Position numbers and translations under genes: made by a program. Of a stretch of DNA of 33,008 nucleotides, positions 8,539 to 17,129 are shown piece by piece; position 1 is the stretch's first letter, and each line of letters starts with the position of its first letter. The notes under the pieces are model-generated. The model did no database searches. It saw only the letters and a list, made by a program, of their open reading frames with translations, and was not told the DNA's origin. The DNA comes from Pyrinomonadaceae bacterium. GTDB lineage: Bacteria; Acidobacteriota; Blastocatellia; Pyrinomonadales; Pyrinomonadaceae. The stretch is from assembly GCA_013003215.1 (NCBI GenBank), contig JABDKD010000089.1, positions 1-33,008 on the forward strand. The letters run 5' to 3'.

Positions 8539-8596
8539 TTGAGCTCCTTGCGCACTCATTATGTGTTGAACAGAAAAGGAATTTTAAGGGGTTACC

Positions 8597-8819
8597 ATGG
8601 ATCAGGACACCGCTCGCAATCTCCTTCAGGACATCCGAAACGAAATAGCAACGAAAAGCGGAGCAGCTCGCACAAATGATTTTTCCGGTCTTAGGGCCGT
8701 TGATGCAAAGGTGCGTGAGTGAAAATGATCTTGGCGGAAGTTCCTACGTCAGGCTTTTCCGTGATTATCTCGAATATGGATGCCGACAACGATTTCGAAA
8801 TGAACAGTCGAAGAGTTAG
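8597..8819 (+). pseudogene. Small ORF after the RT, apparently frameshifted (~73 aa if restored)
   Basis: ATG 8597 has an AAGGGG ribosome-binding site and opens a 41-codon frame that stops at TGA 8720-8722. If one A of the A4 run at 8654-8657 is ignored, the frame continues to TAG 8817-8819 and gives ~73 residues with a coherent protein-like tail (LAQMIFPVLGPLM, then GGSSYVRLFRDYLEYG). The total length is 3n+1, as expected for one inserted base. Family not recognised. It lies 58 nt after the RT and would overlap the next gene. Alternatives: a genuine 41-aa peptide coupled to the next gene through a GTGA overlap, programmed frameshifting, or an assembly indel. Confidence 0.4.
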
Positions 8820-9360
8820 ACTCGAAGCCCTCTGCAACTACGTCAACTCGGCTTTGACTCTGTTGGGCAGCGGGGCGATTAAGACGAAAAAGAGAATAAC
8901 ACGCGCACCGGACGTTTCTAACATAACCTCGACGATGCCTGGTCTAAAGACCCTCGTAGACAATCGTTGGATCGAGGCACAAAAATGCCAGCATGCGGGC
9001 GCGAGTCTAGCGGCCGTTATAATGATGGGAAGCATTCTGGAGGGGTTGCTACTTGCCCGTTCTAGCATGGACCTACCGAGGGCATGCAGGTCTTCGAAAG
9101 CGCCAAAACAAAAGAACGGAAAAGTGCGGGCAATACAGGACTGGAATCTAAGTTCGCTGATCGACGTGGCAGTTGACGTAGGGTGGATTAAGTCCGATCG
9201 TGGAAAGTTTAGTCATGCTCTTCGAGAGTCTCGCAATGTCGTGCACCCGTGGGTTCATGTAACACAGAAAGCCGCGTTCGACGAAGCGACGTGTAGAACG
9301 TGCTGGGAAGTGTTGACGGCGTCGGTTGATGATTTGTTGAAGTCAGTTTCCGGAACATAG
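8719..9360 (+). CDS. Hypothetical protein, HEPN-like, third gene of the RT operon
   Basis: Up to 213 aa, mostly helical. Near the C-terminus is LRESRNVVHPWVH, in which Arg169 and His176 fit the RX4-6H pattern of HEPN ribonuclease/toxin-type domains; this is suggestive only. Upstream is a helical segment (ASLAAVIMMGSILEGLLLARS) typical of such small helical proteins. The longest start is GTG 8719, which overlaps the TGA of the 41-codon frame (GTGA). If the preceding ORF is really the longer frameshifted form, ATG 8776 or 8800 is more likely. It ends 40 nt before the convergent helicase gene. As an RNA-cleaving or sensing partner of the RT it would make sense in defence, but that is inference. 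Confidence 0.65.
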   Translation: MKMILAEVPTSGFSVIISNMDADNDFEMNSRRVRLEALCNYVNSALTLLGSGAIKTKKRITRAPDVSNITSTMPGLKTLVDNRWIEAQKCQHAGASLAAVIMMGSILEGLLLARSSMDLPRACRSSKAPKQKNGKVRAIQDWNLSSLIDVAVDVGWIKSDRGKFSHALRESRNVVHPWVHVTQKAAFDEATCRTCWEVLTASVDDLLKSVSGT

Positions 9361-9362
9361 AT

Positions 9363-9407
9363 ACCTAACAGAGTTCACGGTGAAAGAGCGAACAGCCGCT
9401 TTAGGTG
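9363..9407. terminator. Inverted repeat between convergent operons
   Basis: ACCTAA at 9363-9368 pairs with TTAGGT at 9402-9407, enclosing a perfect TTCAC-G-GTGAA palindrome at 9374-9384. No T-run follows, so termination is only a possibility. The right arm includes the stop codon of the helicase gene. Confidence 0.2.
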
Positions 9408-11539
9408 CAACGATTCGCTATGAATTGGGTATTCTTAAAGAATTCTGATGTCCCTGCAATGTCGTAATTCCGTTGCTTCAGTAGCATTACCTTAAAGTCA
9501 ACCGGCAGGAATTGTGACCATTTTGAAGAGTTGAGAGCCTGAGGTCTTTGTTTGCCCATTGCTCTTAGGTGTTGGTCCAAATTTGCTAATGGCGTACTAA
9601 CCGACTCCCATTTCGAGAGTAACTCAGCTTTTGGCAATCCATCAAATTCAAGACTACTTTCCAAACCGCACTTCAGGTGACTGATTCCGGCAACGTCCAA
9701 TAAGAAGCTCAGCGTCGTATTGATTCTCGTTCCGGTAAACGTGTAGAGCGTTGAGTTCTTCGGGCCAACCTGCAGCGGTCTTTCGGATCGTTTATCTTCG
9801 ATCCTAAAATTCGCGAAGAAGCGTCTCAATTCCGTGAGGGCGACTGTTCCCGACTGGTTTAGGTAATCGAAGTCGTCTGCGCCCAATACGATCTCAAACA
9901 TCTTCTCGCGGATCCGGGGATGAATTCTACCAAATCCCCCAGAGAAACGCGGAGGTTTTCCGTCGTTGGCGGCAACTACCTCGATTTGCATCGCATCGTG
10001 ATCAACGGATGTAATTTTCCAAATGCGCGCAGCCAGAAAAATGTTCTCGTCCTCCACAAACTGCGGAGCGAGCGGGATCGAGCCTATCGTGTTACCAAAA
10101 TTGACAACAGCGTACTCTGCCGTCGTTTCGAAAACAGTATAGAAATTGCGGCTGTTCACGACTTGCTCACCCTCGATTCCAATGATCAATTCAAGCCCCA
10201 GCTTCTCAAGGAAATCGATCTCGATCAGATGCTCGATTATTTCCTCGATTTCTGTGATCTCGATGGAGTTGAATGCAGTGTTCATTTTCAACTCTTGCAC
10301 CAATTCAGATCGATGGATTCCCGATCTACTCTTAGCGATGGACAGAGTTTGGTGCAACAAGATGTCATACGGTTTATCAATGACTTGTGGAGGTTCGATG
10401 AATCCTTCTTTCTGAAGCTCATAGCACGCGATGGACTGCAGCAAAGTCCATGGGTTTGTGGCATACAAAACCAGATTGCTACTTTTTGATTCGCTTCGCC
10501 CGCTTCGTCCGATTCTTTGCACCAAAGAAGCGACACTATGTGTGGAGTCGATTTGAATGGTCTTGTCGAGCGAGCCGATGTCGATCCCGAGTTCCAGCGT
10601 TGAAGTGCACGCAATTAGAAAGTTTTCTCGCTCACTCTTCTTTGCAAAAAACTCGACATACTCTCGGACTTCTTTATCTACCGAAGAATGGTGTGAGAAG
10701 TAATACGGATGGCCCCCAATCATCTGCGAAAGCTTCTTCAACCTGACCGCGACTTCTTCGACCGTCCCCCTGTCGTTCGGAAAAACCAAAGTCTTACAGT
10801 CCTTTGTCTCCAAGTAGAGGTCCTTTAGCAAGTCAACAGGCAACTCGGGCACGTCGCGTTCAAAATATCGGAAGCTTGCGTCAATCGCCTTCTTCTGGCT
10901 GTCAACAAGGATCTTTGTGTTTTCCCAAGAACCTGTGAATCTCTTCGTTTCTTCATAATGCTCACCGATCGTAGCGGAGAGCCCAATTACCCTAAACTGA
11001 TCAAGACAAATTGACTGAATGCGGGAAAGCAACGACTTCAGCTGGGTGCCGCGATCCGTCCCTACAAAGGAATGAATCTCGTCAATAACCACAAACTCAA
11101 GGTTTGAGAACAAGCTTTTCACTTCATAAGGACGATTGACAAACATAGCTTCGATCGATTCAGGCGTGATTAGAACGATGCCATTCGGTTTCTTTACAAG
11201 TCTCTTTTTTGCGGTTCGATTTGCATCGCCGTGCCATTTGGTGACTGTTACATCCAGGTGTGTACATAGATCCTCAACGCGGCGGAATTGATCATTAATG
11301 AGGGCCTTCAGAGGTGAAATGTAAAGAACCCGGACCCCCGGTTCATTGAAATCGACTTTCGAAAGTACTGGAAGGAAGGCCGCTTCTGTCTTGCCGGATG
11401 CGGTCCTTGCAGAGAGGATGTAGTTGTCTTCTGTTTTGAGTATTTTCGAAATCGCTGCGTTCTGAATTGGGCGCAGAGTTTCCCACCGCTGTTCGCGAAT
11501 GAACCTTCGGATTGGTTCTGCGAGTAGATTGAAAGACAT
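9401..11539 (-). CDS. sngC: DEAD/DEAH-box helicase, Shango SngC-like
   Basis: A 712-aa superfamily 2 helicase of the Lhr-like branch. Motif I is ARTASGKTE (Lys50), motif II DEIH (153-156), motif III SAT (188-190) and motif VI QRIGRSGR (341-348); Asp/Glu and Arg-finger residues are all present. The C-terminal ~350 residues form the extended non-catalytic part. It should use ATP to translocate on nucleic acid. ATG 11539 follows immediately after the TAA of the ATPase gene, so the two are translationally linked. A helicase of this type next to a DUF2791 ATPase and a TerB-domain protein is the SngC position in the Shango anti-phage system. The helicase call is firm; the system name rests on gene content and order. 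Confidence 0.85.
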   Translation of the reverse strand: MSFNLLAEPIRRFIREQRWETLRPIQNAAISKILKTEDNYILSARTASGKTEAAFLPVLSKVDFNEPGVRVLYISPLKALINDQFRRVEDLCTHLDVTVTKWHGDANRTAKKRLVKKPNGIVLITPESIEAMFVNRPYEVKSLFSNLEFVVIDEIHSFVGTDRGTQLKSLLSRIQSICLDQFRVIGLSATIGEHYEETKRFTGSWENTKILVDSQKKAIDASFRYFERDVPELPVDLLKDLYLETKDCKTLVFPNDRGTVEEVAVRLKKLSQMIGGHPYYFSHHSSVDKEVREYVEFFAKKSERENFLIACTSTLELGIDIGSLDKTIQIDSTHSVASLVQRIGRSGRSESKSSNLVLYATNPWTLLQSIACYELQKEGFIEPPQVIDKPYDILLHQTLSIAKSRSGIHRSELVQELKMNTAFNSIEITEIEEIIEHLIEIDFLEKLGLELIIGIEGEQVVNSRNFYTVFETTAEYAVVNFGNTIGSIPLAPQFVEDENIFLAARIWKITSVDHDAMQIEVVAANDGKPPRFSGGFGRIHPRIREKMFEIVLGADDFDYLNQSGTVALTELRRFFANFRIEDKRSERPLQVGPKNSTLYTFTGTRINTTLSFLLDVAGISHLKCGLESSLEFDGLPKAELLSKWESVSTPLANLDQHLRAMGKQRPQALNSSKWSQFLPVDFKVMLLKQRNYDIAGTSEFFKNTQFIANRCT

Positions 11540-12847
11540 TTATATTTCTCGAATGGCATCGAGGGCTCTCTCATCCGGACGTTCATCCGTGATTTCGATT
11601 TCCTCAATCAAATGGGAGACATCAACTCCAGGGTTTTGCCGAAGAATGTTCAGTACATTCAGGAAATCCCGAATCACTTCTCTCGGCGTCAAATACTCGG
11701 ACGCCCCGGGTTTATTAAAAATCTCTTCCATAAAGTTCGCGATGTCATCGTTGTCAATGTCGATCTTGGTCTCATATTTCAGATCAAAGATCGACTTTAA
11801 CTTCTTGAGGAGGACGAAAATTTCGTTATGATCGAGCGGTGTCAAACGAATAACGGGTTGGGCAAAATCCTTAATTTGCAGGCTCTCATATTTGTTGGTC
11901 TCCAGCCGTGTTTTCAGTGCGTTGTAGCTGAACAATCCTCGGCGATCATTCTCCAGGAATTCACGCGTGCCGGCGATGTTTATAAACAAGTTACCTACCT
12001 TACCTTGAAAACAATCATTGTAGATTGTCATTATTTTCTCGTAGTTCTTGAGACGCATCGCTGACGTCGATAATTTGTATAAATTAACTGCTTCATCGAG
12101 ATTGATCATAAAACCGCTATATCCGATTGAAACAAATAGTTTGCAGAAATTTTTCAGCATGTTATAGAAGTTGGTATCATTGATAATCTGCCGGACGCCC
12201 AAGTCCTGTCTTGCTTCGGTCTTAGTTGTGTATTCCCCTTTCAACCATTTGAGTGCTGCCCGCCTAAGTACTTCGTCTTCAGTAATAAATGCATGGTAGT
12301 AGCGCGAAACGACCGCTCCGAAATCGAAACCGCCAACATCTGTGATATCTTTGATCGTATCGCTAATTTTCGCCTCGATATGACCCGAGTATTTTTCACT
12401 TCGAACATCACTAAATGAGATGCCGTTTTCTTTTGCGGTCTCTGTCATGACCCGCTCAATCCAGCGATCCATCAGATTTGGGAGTGCTCCTCCTTCAGGT
12501 TTGGTACGTATTGCAACGTTATTCATGATCGCTGAGTAAAGAGCAACGCTTTTCCCATCGTTCGAATATAGCCGGTTGTGTGGTGTAAAATCGGCATTCG
12601 CAACAACGAACTTTTGCTTTACAGCAACAGTGTTGAGCAAATGCAGCATGAAAGATTTGCCGGAACCGAAGTCGCCGATCCAAAACTTGACCATGCTATG
12701 TCCATTCTTTACCTCGTTTAAGGAGTTGACAAGGGCTTTGGTCTCGTCAGATCTTCCGACCGCAATGTGCTGAATTCCCAAGTTTGGAACCACGCCGCTT
12801 ATTAGCGAATTGATTATCGAGGTTGCTTCTTTTGGCTTAATCTTCAT
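11540..12847 (-). CDS. sngB: BrxD-like (DUF2791) P-loop ATPase, Shango SngB-like
   Basis: A 435-aa P-loop ATPase. Walker A is GDFGSGKS (58-65), Walker B is MINLDE (Asp251, Glu252), and the downstream INIAGTREFLEND...GLFSYNALKTRL block is characteristic of the DUF2791/BrxD family found in BREX and related defence loci. An N-terminal AVGRSDE-like element leads into the ATPase core as in that family. The start ATG 12847 overlaps the end of the TerB-domain gene by 11 nt, and the stop abuts the helicase start, so the three proteins are made from one transcript and probably in balanced amounts. It likely forms an ATPase-helicase complex with the next protein (inference). Confidence 0.85.
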   Translation of the reverse strand: MKIKPKEATSIINSLISGVVPNLGIQHIAVGRSDETKALVNSLNEVKNGHSMVKFWIGDFGSGKSFMLHLLNTVAVKQKFVVANADFTPHNRLYSNDGKSVALYSAIMNNVAIRTKPEGGALPNLMDRWIERVMTETAKENGISFSDVRSEKYSGHIEAKISDTIKDITDVGGFDFGAVVSRYYHAFITEDEVLRRAALKWLKGEYTTKTEARQDLGVRQIINDTNFYNMLKNFCKLFVSIGYSGFMINLDEAVNLYKLSTSAMRLKNYEKIMTIYNDCFQGKVGNLFINIAGTREFLENDRRGLFSYNALKTRLETNKYESLQIKDFAQPVIRLTPLDHNEIFVLLKKLKSIFDLKYETKIDIDNDDIANFMEEIFNKPGASEYLTPREVIRDFLNVLNILRQNPGVDVSHLIEEIEITDERPDERALDAIREI

Positions 12848-14849
12848 TCTTCATTATTTGTCTATAGTAAGGCTCGTAAATCACAAAGTTCTCATCTTCT
12901 TCTTCGACAAGCACATCATCAAGCATTTCAACGCAGGCATCATTGATTTCATCGATCAGTTGATTCTTGAATATCTCGTTCGACTCGGCGAATTTTTCCA
13001 GATCGATCGCGGATACCTCAAAATTGCTCTTAAGAAAAAGCTCTAACATCTCATTATGAACCGGACTCAAGTCCACGCAAGGAATAACCGGTTCATCACT
13101 ACACTCGATCACTTTTGGCGAGATTCGAATCTCAATTTCTTCGTGATCGTTTTGCATTGCGATGAGCGTCGTGTCAGCATCTTCGTATTCATCATTCAGA
13201 TACTTATCAAGTTGCACTACCGTTTCCGAATGCTTTTGCTGAACTTCCTGTATTCTACTTTCAACCAGCTTGATTTTCTTTCGTCTTGGCGCATAAATCC
13301 GCGGCACAGTTTCCAAAGCCTGTTCTAAATCCCTGTCAACAAAAAGTTTGCTGATAATCACTTGAAACTGGTGCAATTGATCATTGGTCGAAAAAAGCGC
13401 CTTCTGAATCGTCTTGGTATGCTGCTTGTTGTTTATGGAATCGGAATGCAAATCGGCATGCAGATATCGTAAGTACATTTCTACTGAATGCTTTTGATCC
13501 TTTTTCGCGAGAAACTTGGAAGCTTCAAAATAGATATTCTCAACCGATCGGTTCTTTTTGTTTATTTCGGCAAGCGTAATCACTCGATCAATAAAACGAG
13601 AAAGATCGGAGTCTTCAAAATCACGCTTAATGTATTTGAATTCTTCTTTCCAACGAGTAGTCGAAAGTGCATTGAGGCTTATTTCTGTCGTCTTATCAGG
13701 TTGTGTCAATGTCGATATGAGAGAGGGCAGAATTGTGACTGTTCGATTCTGAATATCAGATATGTGTTCCGTTTTCCCAGGCAAGTAAGGATAAAACGGA
13801 TCAATTTTCAGTTTTCTCGTATGCCTATACGCATGCCTGACAGTATTCTCGCAATTCCTAAACAGCCAGATAAAAAACTCTCTTTTGACCGATTCTAGGG
13901 TGTACCTATAGTTATCTGTTCCTCTTCTCGTATGATAGTTCTTAGTTGCGACCGTATCGGTAACAGCCTCGAGCGCTGCTTCAAAACTCGTGCCTTCTTC
14001 TTTATAGGTCTTATCAATGGCGGTGATCGTCCGTAGCAGCAGCTTAAGGACTTCTAGAAAGCAAAACTCAATATCGCAAAAGACGTTGCTGGGGTCCGAG
14101 ATATAGCGCAATAGCTTCTCTTCGGTTTCACTTGGATTCAGCTCCTTCCTATATCTTTTTCCGAGGGTCCAATAGTCGTTGCCAAAATACTCGTCTCTTT
14201 GCTTATAATATTCTGTGTTTATCCGGTCAGCACCGTGATAATCGCCAGCGCTCTCCATCAAATCAGTTAGGAAATCCCTGCCATAGGATTCTGTTTTTGG
14301 ACATATTAACTTGAGTTTTTCAAGCTGCCGTTCTACGAGCAGTAAGTCTCGATGCGATTCATAGTCGTTCAATAAATCGAACAACAAGATAAAGGCATAG
14401 TTCGTGTTTCCCTCAATGTCCAAGTATTCGCCCCTGAGGAAGGAGTTCCGAAACGCATTGTAGAACCCTCGTTGACTACCGTTGGCGAATTCGATATCGG
14501 TTGAGGAATAGACATACATATGTTCCCACTTGGGCACATGACCGTATCGAACAAGCTTATCCCCGCCCGTAGGGTCATAATCGATTTGTTCATAGGCCCC
14601 AGTAACATCAATCACCGAGTCATCGTGTCTAGATAGCGCTGTTACCGAAATGTTATCAACGCTCTTAAGATCGTCGATGAATTCGGTAACCATTTGCTTC
14701 ATTTCATTCAAAAAACCCGGACCAGACACTGTCTCGTTTTCCACGGGTGTCTCAATCGGCAAGTCATCGAGCAATTCTGATCCACAACGCCCGCAAAACA
14801 ATGCACGTGGACGAGCTTTGAATCCGCAGATGTGGCAGAAAAGAGACAT
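12837..14849 (-). CDS. sngA: Zinc-ribbon TerB-N/TerB-C protein, Shango SngA-like
   Basis: A 670-aa protein. It opens with a zinc ribbon (Cys5, Cys8, Cys19, Cys22), then a linker, a TerB-N-like domain from about residue 110 (HVPKWEHMYVYSS...GSQRGFYNAFRNSFLRGEYLD) and a TerB-C-like domain at the end (about 500-670, with PVHNEMLELFLK and an acidic stretch rich in Glu/Asp). TerB-N/TerB-C proteins are known partners of DUF2791 ATPases and Lhr-like helicases in predicted stress/defence operons, and this trio has been described as Shango. It is first in the operon; no regulator gene precedes it and no clear promoter was recognised. Confidence 0.82.
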   Translation of the reverse strand: MSLFCHICGFKARPRALFCGRCGSELLDDLPIETPVENETVSGPGFLNEMKQMVTEFIDDLKSVDNISVTALSRHDDSVIDVTGAYEQIDYDPTGGDKLVRYGHVPKWEHMYVYSSTDIEFANGSQRGFYNAFRNSFLRGEYLDIEGNTNYAFILLFDLLNDYESHRDLLLVERQLEKLKLICPKTESYGRDFLTDLMESAGDYHGADRINTEYYKQRDEYFGNDYWTLGKRYRKELNPSETEEKLLRYISDPSNVFCDIEFCFLEVLKLLLRTITAIDKTYKEEGTSFEAALEAVTDTVATKNYHTRRGTDNYRYTLESVKREFFIWLFRNCENTVRHAYRHTRKLKIDPFYPYLPGKTEHISDIQNRTVTILPSLISTLTQPDKTTEISLNALSTTRWKEEFKYIKRDFEDSDLSRFIDRVITLAEINKKNRSVENIYFEASKFLAKKDQKHSVEMYLRYLHADLHSDSINNKQHTKTIQKALFSTNDQLHQFQVIISKLFVDRDLEQALETVPRIYAPRRKKIKLVESRIQEVQQKHSETVVQLDKYLNDEYEDADTTLIAMQNDHEEIEIRISPKVIECSDEPVIPCVDLSPVHNEMLELFLKSNFEVSAIDLEKFAESNEIFKNQLIDEINDACVEMLDDVLVEEEDENFVIYEPYYRQIMKNED

Positions 14850-15270
14850 AATCGGTAAAAGACTGTTTGGTCTGGAAGAGGAATTACGGGTAGGTTATTT
14901 CAACTTTGCAAAAACGACAAGAAAAAACTTAGCCTGGTTTTGTTTTCCGTCGAATACGCACCGAGCAATGACCTGCCAATGCCCAGTAGACCAAGACACC
15001 TGCCAATCGCGAAGAGCCAATGGTCCGCCCCTTAATTCGTTGGGATACTGCTCGAGTTTGGTGCCGATTGCTTTTGAATGTCTGGGTTAAGTGATTGTTA
15101 GTTTAAAAGCGCAACACTCGCCTCCGTTTTGATCTGAATAGTAATCGATTTTCGCTTGCTCATGCGGACGGTTGGAATTGGAGGAGAGTTCGCTGAATTT
15201 CGAACCCTCGTTCCTTTCGTGCATGTGGATGAAAGGTTATCTTTGTATCCACGGTAGGCGCGAACTGACC

Positions 15271-15291
15271 CAACTCGAAAACGTCGAGTTG
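15271..15291. repeat. Perfect 8-bp hairpin
   Basis: CAACTCGA (15271-15278), loop AAACG, TCGAGTTG (15284-15291). No T-run follows on either side. It lies in the decayed region and may be incidental. Confidence 0.4.
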
Positions 15292-15298
15292 CCCGATC

Positions 15299-15317
15299 TT
15301 GTTGTAAGTTGTTGTAA
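15299..15317. repeat. Short tandem repeat TTGTTGTAA x2
   Basis: TTGTTGTAA at 15299-15307 recurs at 15309-15317, separated by G. Read on the minus strand it falls in a Thr-coding stretch of the presumed decayed gene, which may explain it. Confidence 0.4.
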
Positions 15318-15405
15318 CGACGGGAACCGCGGGGTGAAAGCCTGAAACACTTCACACCTAGTGACAGGAATCGTTGATTTTCGGCCTACGCTCGGACGGC
15401 AGGTG

Positions 15406-15681
15406 CTATTGTCGCCCGAGTATGTTTAGCACGAAAAGGATGCCACCGATAACAAACGCCGCGATCAGAAATTTTCGGGACATGATTGAACGATAGGCCG
15501 CATTGATATCGTCGCCCGCCTGCTTTGCTGATGAGGCGCTCACTGCGAATACGAGGGCTACGATTGCCAACGGGAAGCAGAAGAGAATGGCAAGTACAGA
15601 AAGAAAAAGGTTGGTTTTTATATCATTTAGGGGCCCGGTGTCAGGGTCAACGTATTCACTCTCGTTTCCGTTACCAGTCAT
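15406..15681 (-). CDS. CD225/dispanin-like small membrane protein
   Basis: A 91-aa protein with two hydrophobic helices (about 25-47 and 70-88). Between them lies the Ala/Ser-rich, GDDINAA-type loop characteristic of the CD225/dispanin fold; the first helix carries the ILFCFPLAIVALVFAVSAS pattern with the typical Cys-Phe-Pro. The N-terminus is polar and acidic. Bacterial members are small inner-membrane proteins of unclear role. It stands alone on the minus strand between the decayed region and the XRE regulator. Confidence 0.75.
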   Translation of the reverse strand: MTGNGNESEYVDPDTGPLNDIKTNLFLSVLAILFCFPLAIVALVFAVSASSAKQAGDDINAAYRSIMSRKFLIAAFVIGGILFVLNILGRQ

Positions 15682-15843
15682 AATTCGTCACATCCGTAAC
15701 CGTGTTGTTTCTACCGGAATCGTGGTAGTATTTTCGGAATCGAACGAATGCACATTTTGAACCACTCAGAGCGTTAGCATGCGCTTTGCCAAGAACATTC
15801 GACTTGATTCTGACTTGGCAAAACTCAAATGTTCGATCCGAAA

Positions 15844-15859
15844 GTTATTAAATAATAAC
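15844..15859. promoter_or_regulatory. Dyad upstream of the XRE gene
   Basis: GTTATT-AAAT-AATAAC, a perfect 6-bp inverted repeat 45 nt before ATG 15904. It is a reasonable candidate operator for autoregulation by the XRE protein, but only its position supports this. Confidence 0.3.
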
Positions 15860-15903
15860 CCCTTCAGATGCTTGAAATCAAATGAGTCGGAGGACGTTCT
15901 ATA

Positions 15904-16164
15904 ATGGGACGATCTCACCGACCAAGACCAAAACACCTAGCTTCGAAGTTGCGAAGAATTCGATTGTCTTTAGAACTTAGCCAAGATGAGCTGGTAGAAA
16001 GGTTAAATTACGACAAGAGCCCGTTAGTTCCGGCTGAGATTTCGATGTTTGAGCATGATAGAAGGGAACCGCCGGTCCAGTTGCTACTGCAGTACGCTCG
16101 GTTAGCAGGTTTTCCAATGGAGTATCTCGTAGATGACGATCTTGATTTGCCGCGTGGGTTTTGA
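15904..16164 (+). CDS. XRE-family helix-turn-helix regulator
   Basis: An 86-aa protein consisting almost entirely of a Cro/CI-type HTH (about residues 12-75): LRRIRLSLELSQDELVERL...AEISMFEHDRREPPVQLLLQYARLAG. It likely acts as a dimeric DNA-binding regulator. ATG 15904 is preceded by a GGAGG ribosome-binding site about 11 nt upstream. It is monocistronic as far as can be seen. Whether it controls the neighbouring defence or metal genes is unknown; a small dyad in front of it could be its own operator. Confidence 0.88.
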   Translation: MGRSHRPRPKHLASKLRRIRLSLELSQDELVERLNYDKSPLVPAEISMFEHDRREPPVQLLLQYARLAGFPMEYLVDDDLDLPRGF

Positions 16165-16314
16165 TCTCGGACTAAATCCGTTTGCAAAGCACCGATAAGA
16201 TCGATCTTCGAGCATCAGCAGACTAGTTTTTAGAACTTCCAACTGAAAAATAGGCCAAACTGGCTGTTAGTGTTTCATAGAAAACAAGACTGTTTACAAA
16301 TGAAGAATAGTGTC

Positions 16315-17106
16315 CTACTTTCCAAGCTTCAAGATCTTAAACGCTCCCTGAATTACCACTACAAATACAATTGTTCCGACAATCAAGTCGGGCTTGCTTG
16401 AGTTAAAGGTAAGCACAAGCACGCCAGCAGTGATTACTCCGAGATTAATAATCAAATCGTTTGAGGTGAAAATCATACTGGCTCGCATATGAGCTTCTTC
16501 GCTTTTGGATTTTTGAAAGAGATAGAGGCAAAAGCCATTTGCAGCCAATGCCAAAACCGAAACAATGATCATTGTTCTGAAATCAGGAATTTCTTCAACG
16601 CCAATGAATCTTCTGATAACTTCGACAAATCCTATGATCGCGAGTGTGATCTGGAAATAGCCGGCGATTTTGGCGATGTTTTTCTTTCTTGCAACGGCTC
16701 CACCAACCGCTAATAAACTGATCGCGTAAACAAAGGAATCAGCAAGCATATCCAAGCTGTCGGCGATAAGTCCCATTGACGCAGACAGCAAACCGGTTGT
16801 CATTTCAATGACGAAAAACCCAAAATTGATCCCTAGAACCGTCCAAAGCAGCCTTCGTTGTTTTCTCGGATCCTCAGACTCAACCAGCTCGGATTCTTCT
16901 GTGCTCAACTTGCTTCCGTCTAAATTCAACTCAGCTATGAGACTCTCGATTAGTTCAAGTTGTCCCTTGTGAAAGACGGTTAATTGACGATTGGGAATAT
17001 CAAAATCCAGATTCGCAATCTCTGAGACTTCATCAAGTTTTAACCTGATCAGATTCTCTTCCGACGGACAATCCATTTTTGGAATTTGAAACACTGTTTT
17101 TTCCAT
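16315..17106 (-). CDS. Cation diffusion facilitator-type transporter with N-terminal MDCPSEE domain
   Basis: About 263 aa. The first ~70 residues form an HMA-like domain in which the usual CxxC is replaced by MDCPSEE with a single Cys. Then comes a CDF-type membrane region of about six helices, with the metal-site helix LIADSLDMLADSFVYAIS carrying the paired Asp residues. The long cytoplasmic C-terminal domain of classic CDF proteins is absent. It should export divalent metal by proton exchange (family knowledge). ATG 17106 is chosen; a TTG at 17133 would overlap the methyltransferase stop by 4 nt and is an alternative. It is the second gene of a two-gene operon divergent from the mercury-type operon. 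Confidence 0.85.
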   Translation of the reverse strand: MEKTVFQIPKMDCPSEENLIRLKLDEVSEIANLDFDIPNRQLTVFHKGQLELIESLIAELNLDGSKLSTEESELVESEDPRKQRRLLWTVLGINFGFFVIEMTTGLLSASMGLIADSLDMLADSFVYAISLLAVGGAVARKKNIAKIAGYFQITLAIIGFVEVIRRFIGVEEIPDFRTMIIVSVLALAANGFCLYLFQKSKSEEAHMRASMIFTSNDLIINLGVITAGVLVLTFNSSKPDLIVGTIVFVVVIQGAFKILKLGK

Positions 17107-17129
17107 ACTTTCTAGTCCAAAGAAGCCCG

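Larger units (their letters stand above)
14895..15350 (-). pseudogene. Probable decayed coding region upstream of the sngABC-like operon
   Basis: The 556 nt between the TerB-domain gene and the CD225-like gene hold no intact gene, but minus-strand translation gives protein-like runs in changing frames. One ends at 14895 after a 63-codon open frame without an early start codon (contains LRGGPLALRDWQV, HWQVIARCVFDG, KFFLVVFAKLK). Another ends at a TAA at 15087-15089 (KIDYYSDQNGGECCAFKLTI). A third farther upstream reads GQLDVFELGQFAPTVDTKI then RGFEIQRTLLQFQPS. Together they suggest one or two genes broken by several indels or stops. The family is not recognised and the reading is by eye only. 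An 85-codon frame over 15098-15355 also exists but is Arg/Ser-rich and unlikely. Confidence 0.3.

Noticed and set aside
9920..10746. Plus-strand open frames inside the helicase gene
   Set aside because: They are antisense to conserved helicase motifs and show no protein family features.
15098..15355. 85-codon minus-strand frame
   Set aside because: Arg/Ser-rich with no family features; neighbouring frames look more protein-like, suggesting a decayed gene instead.
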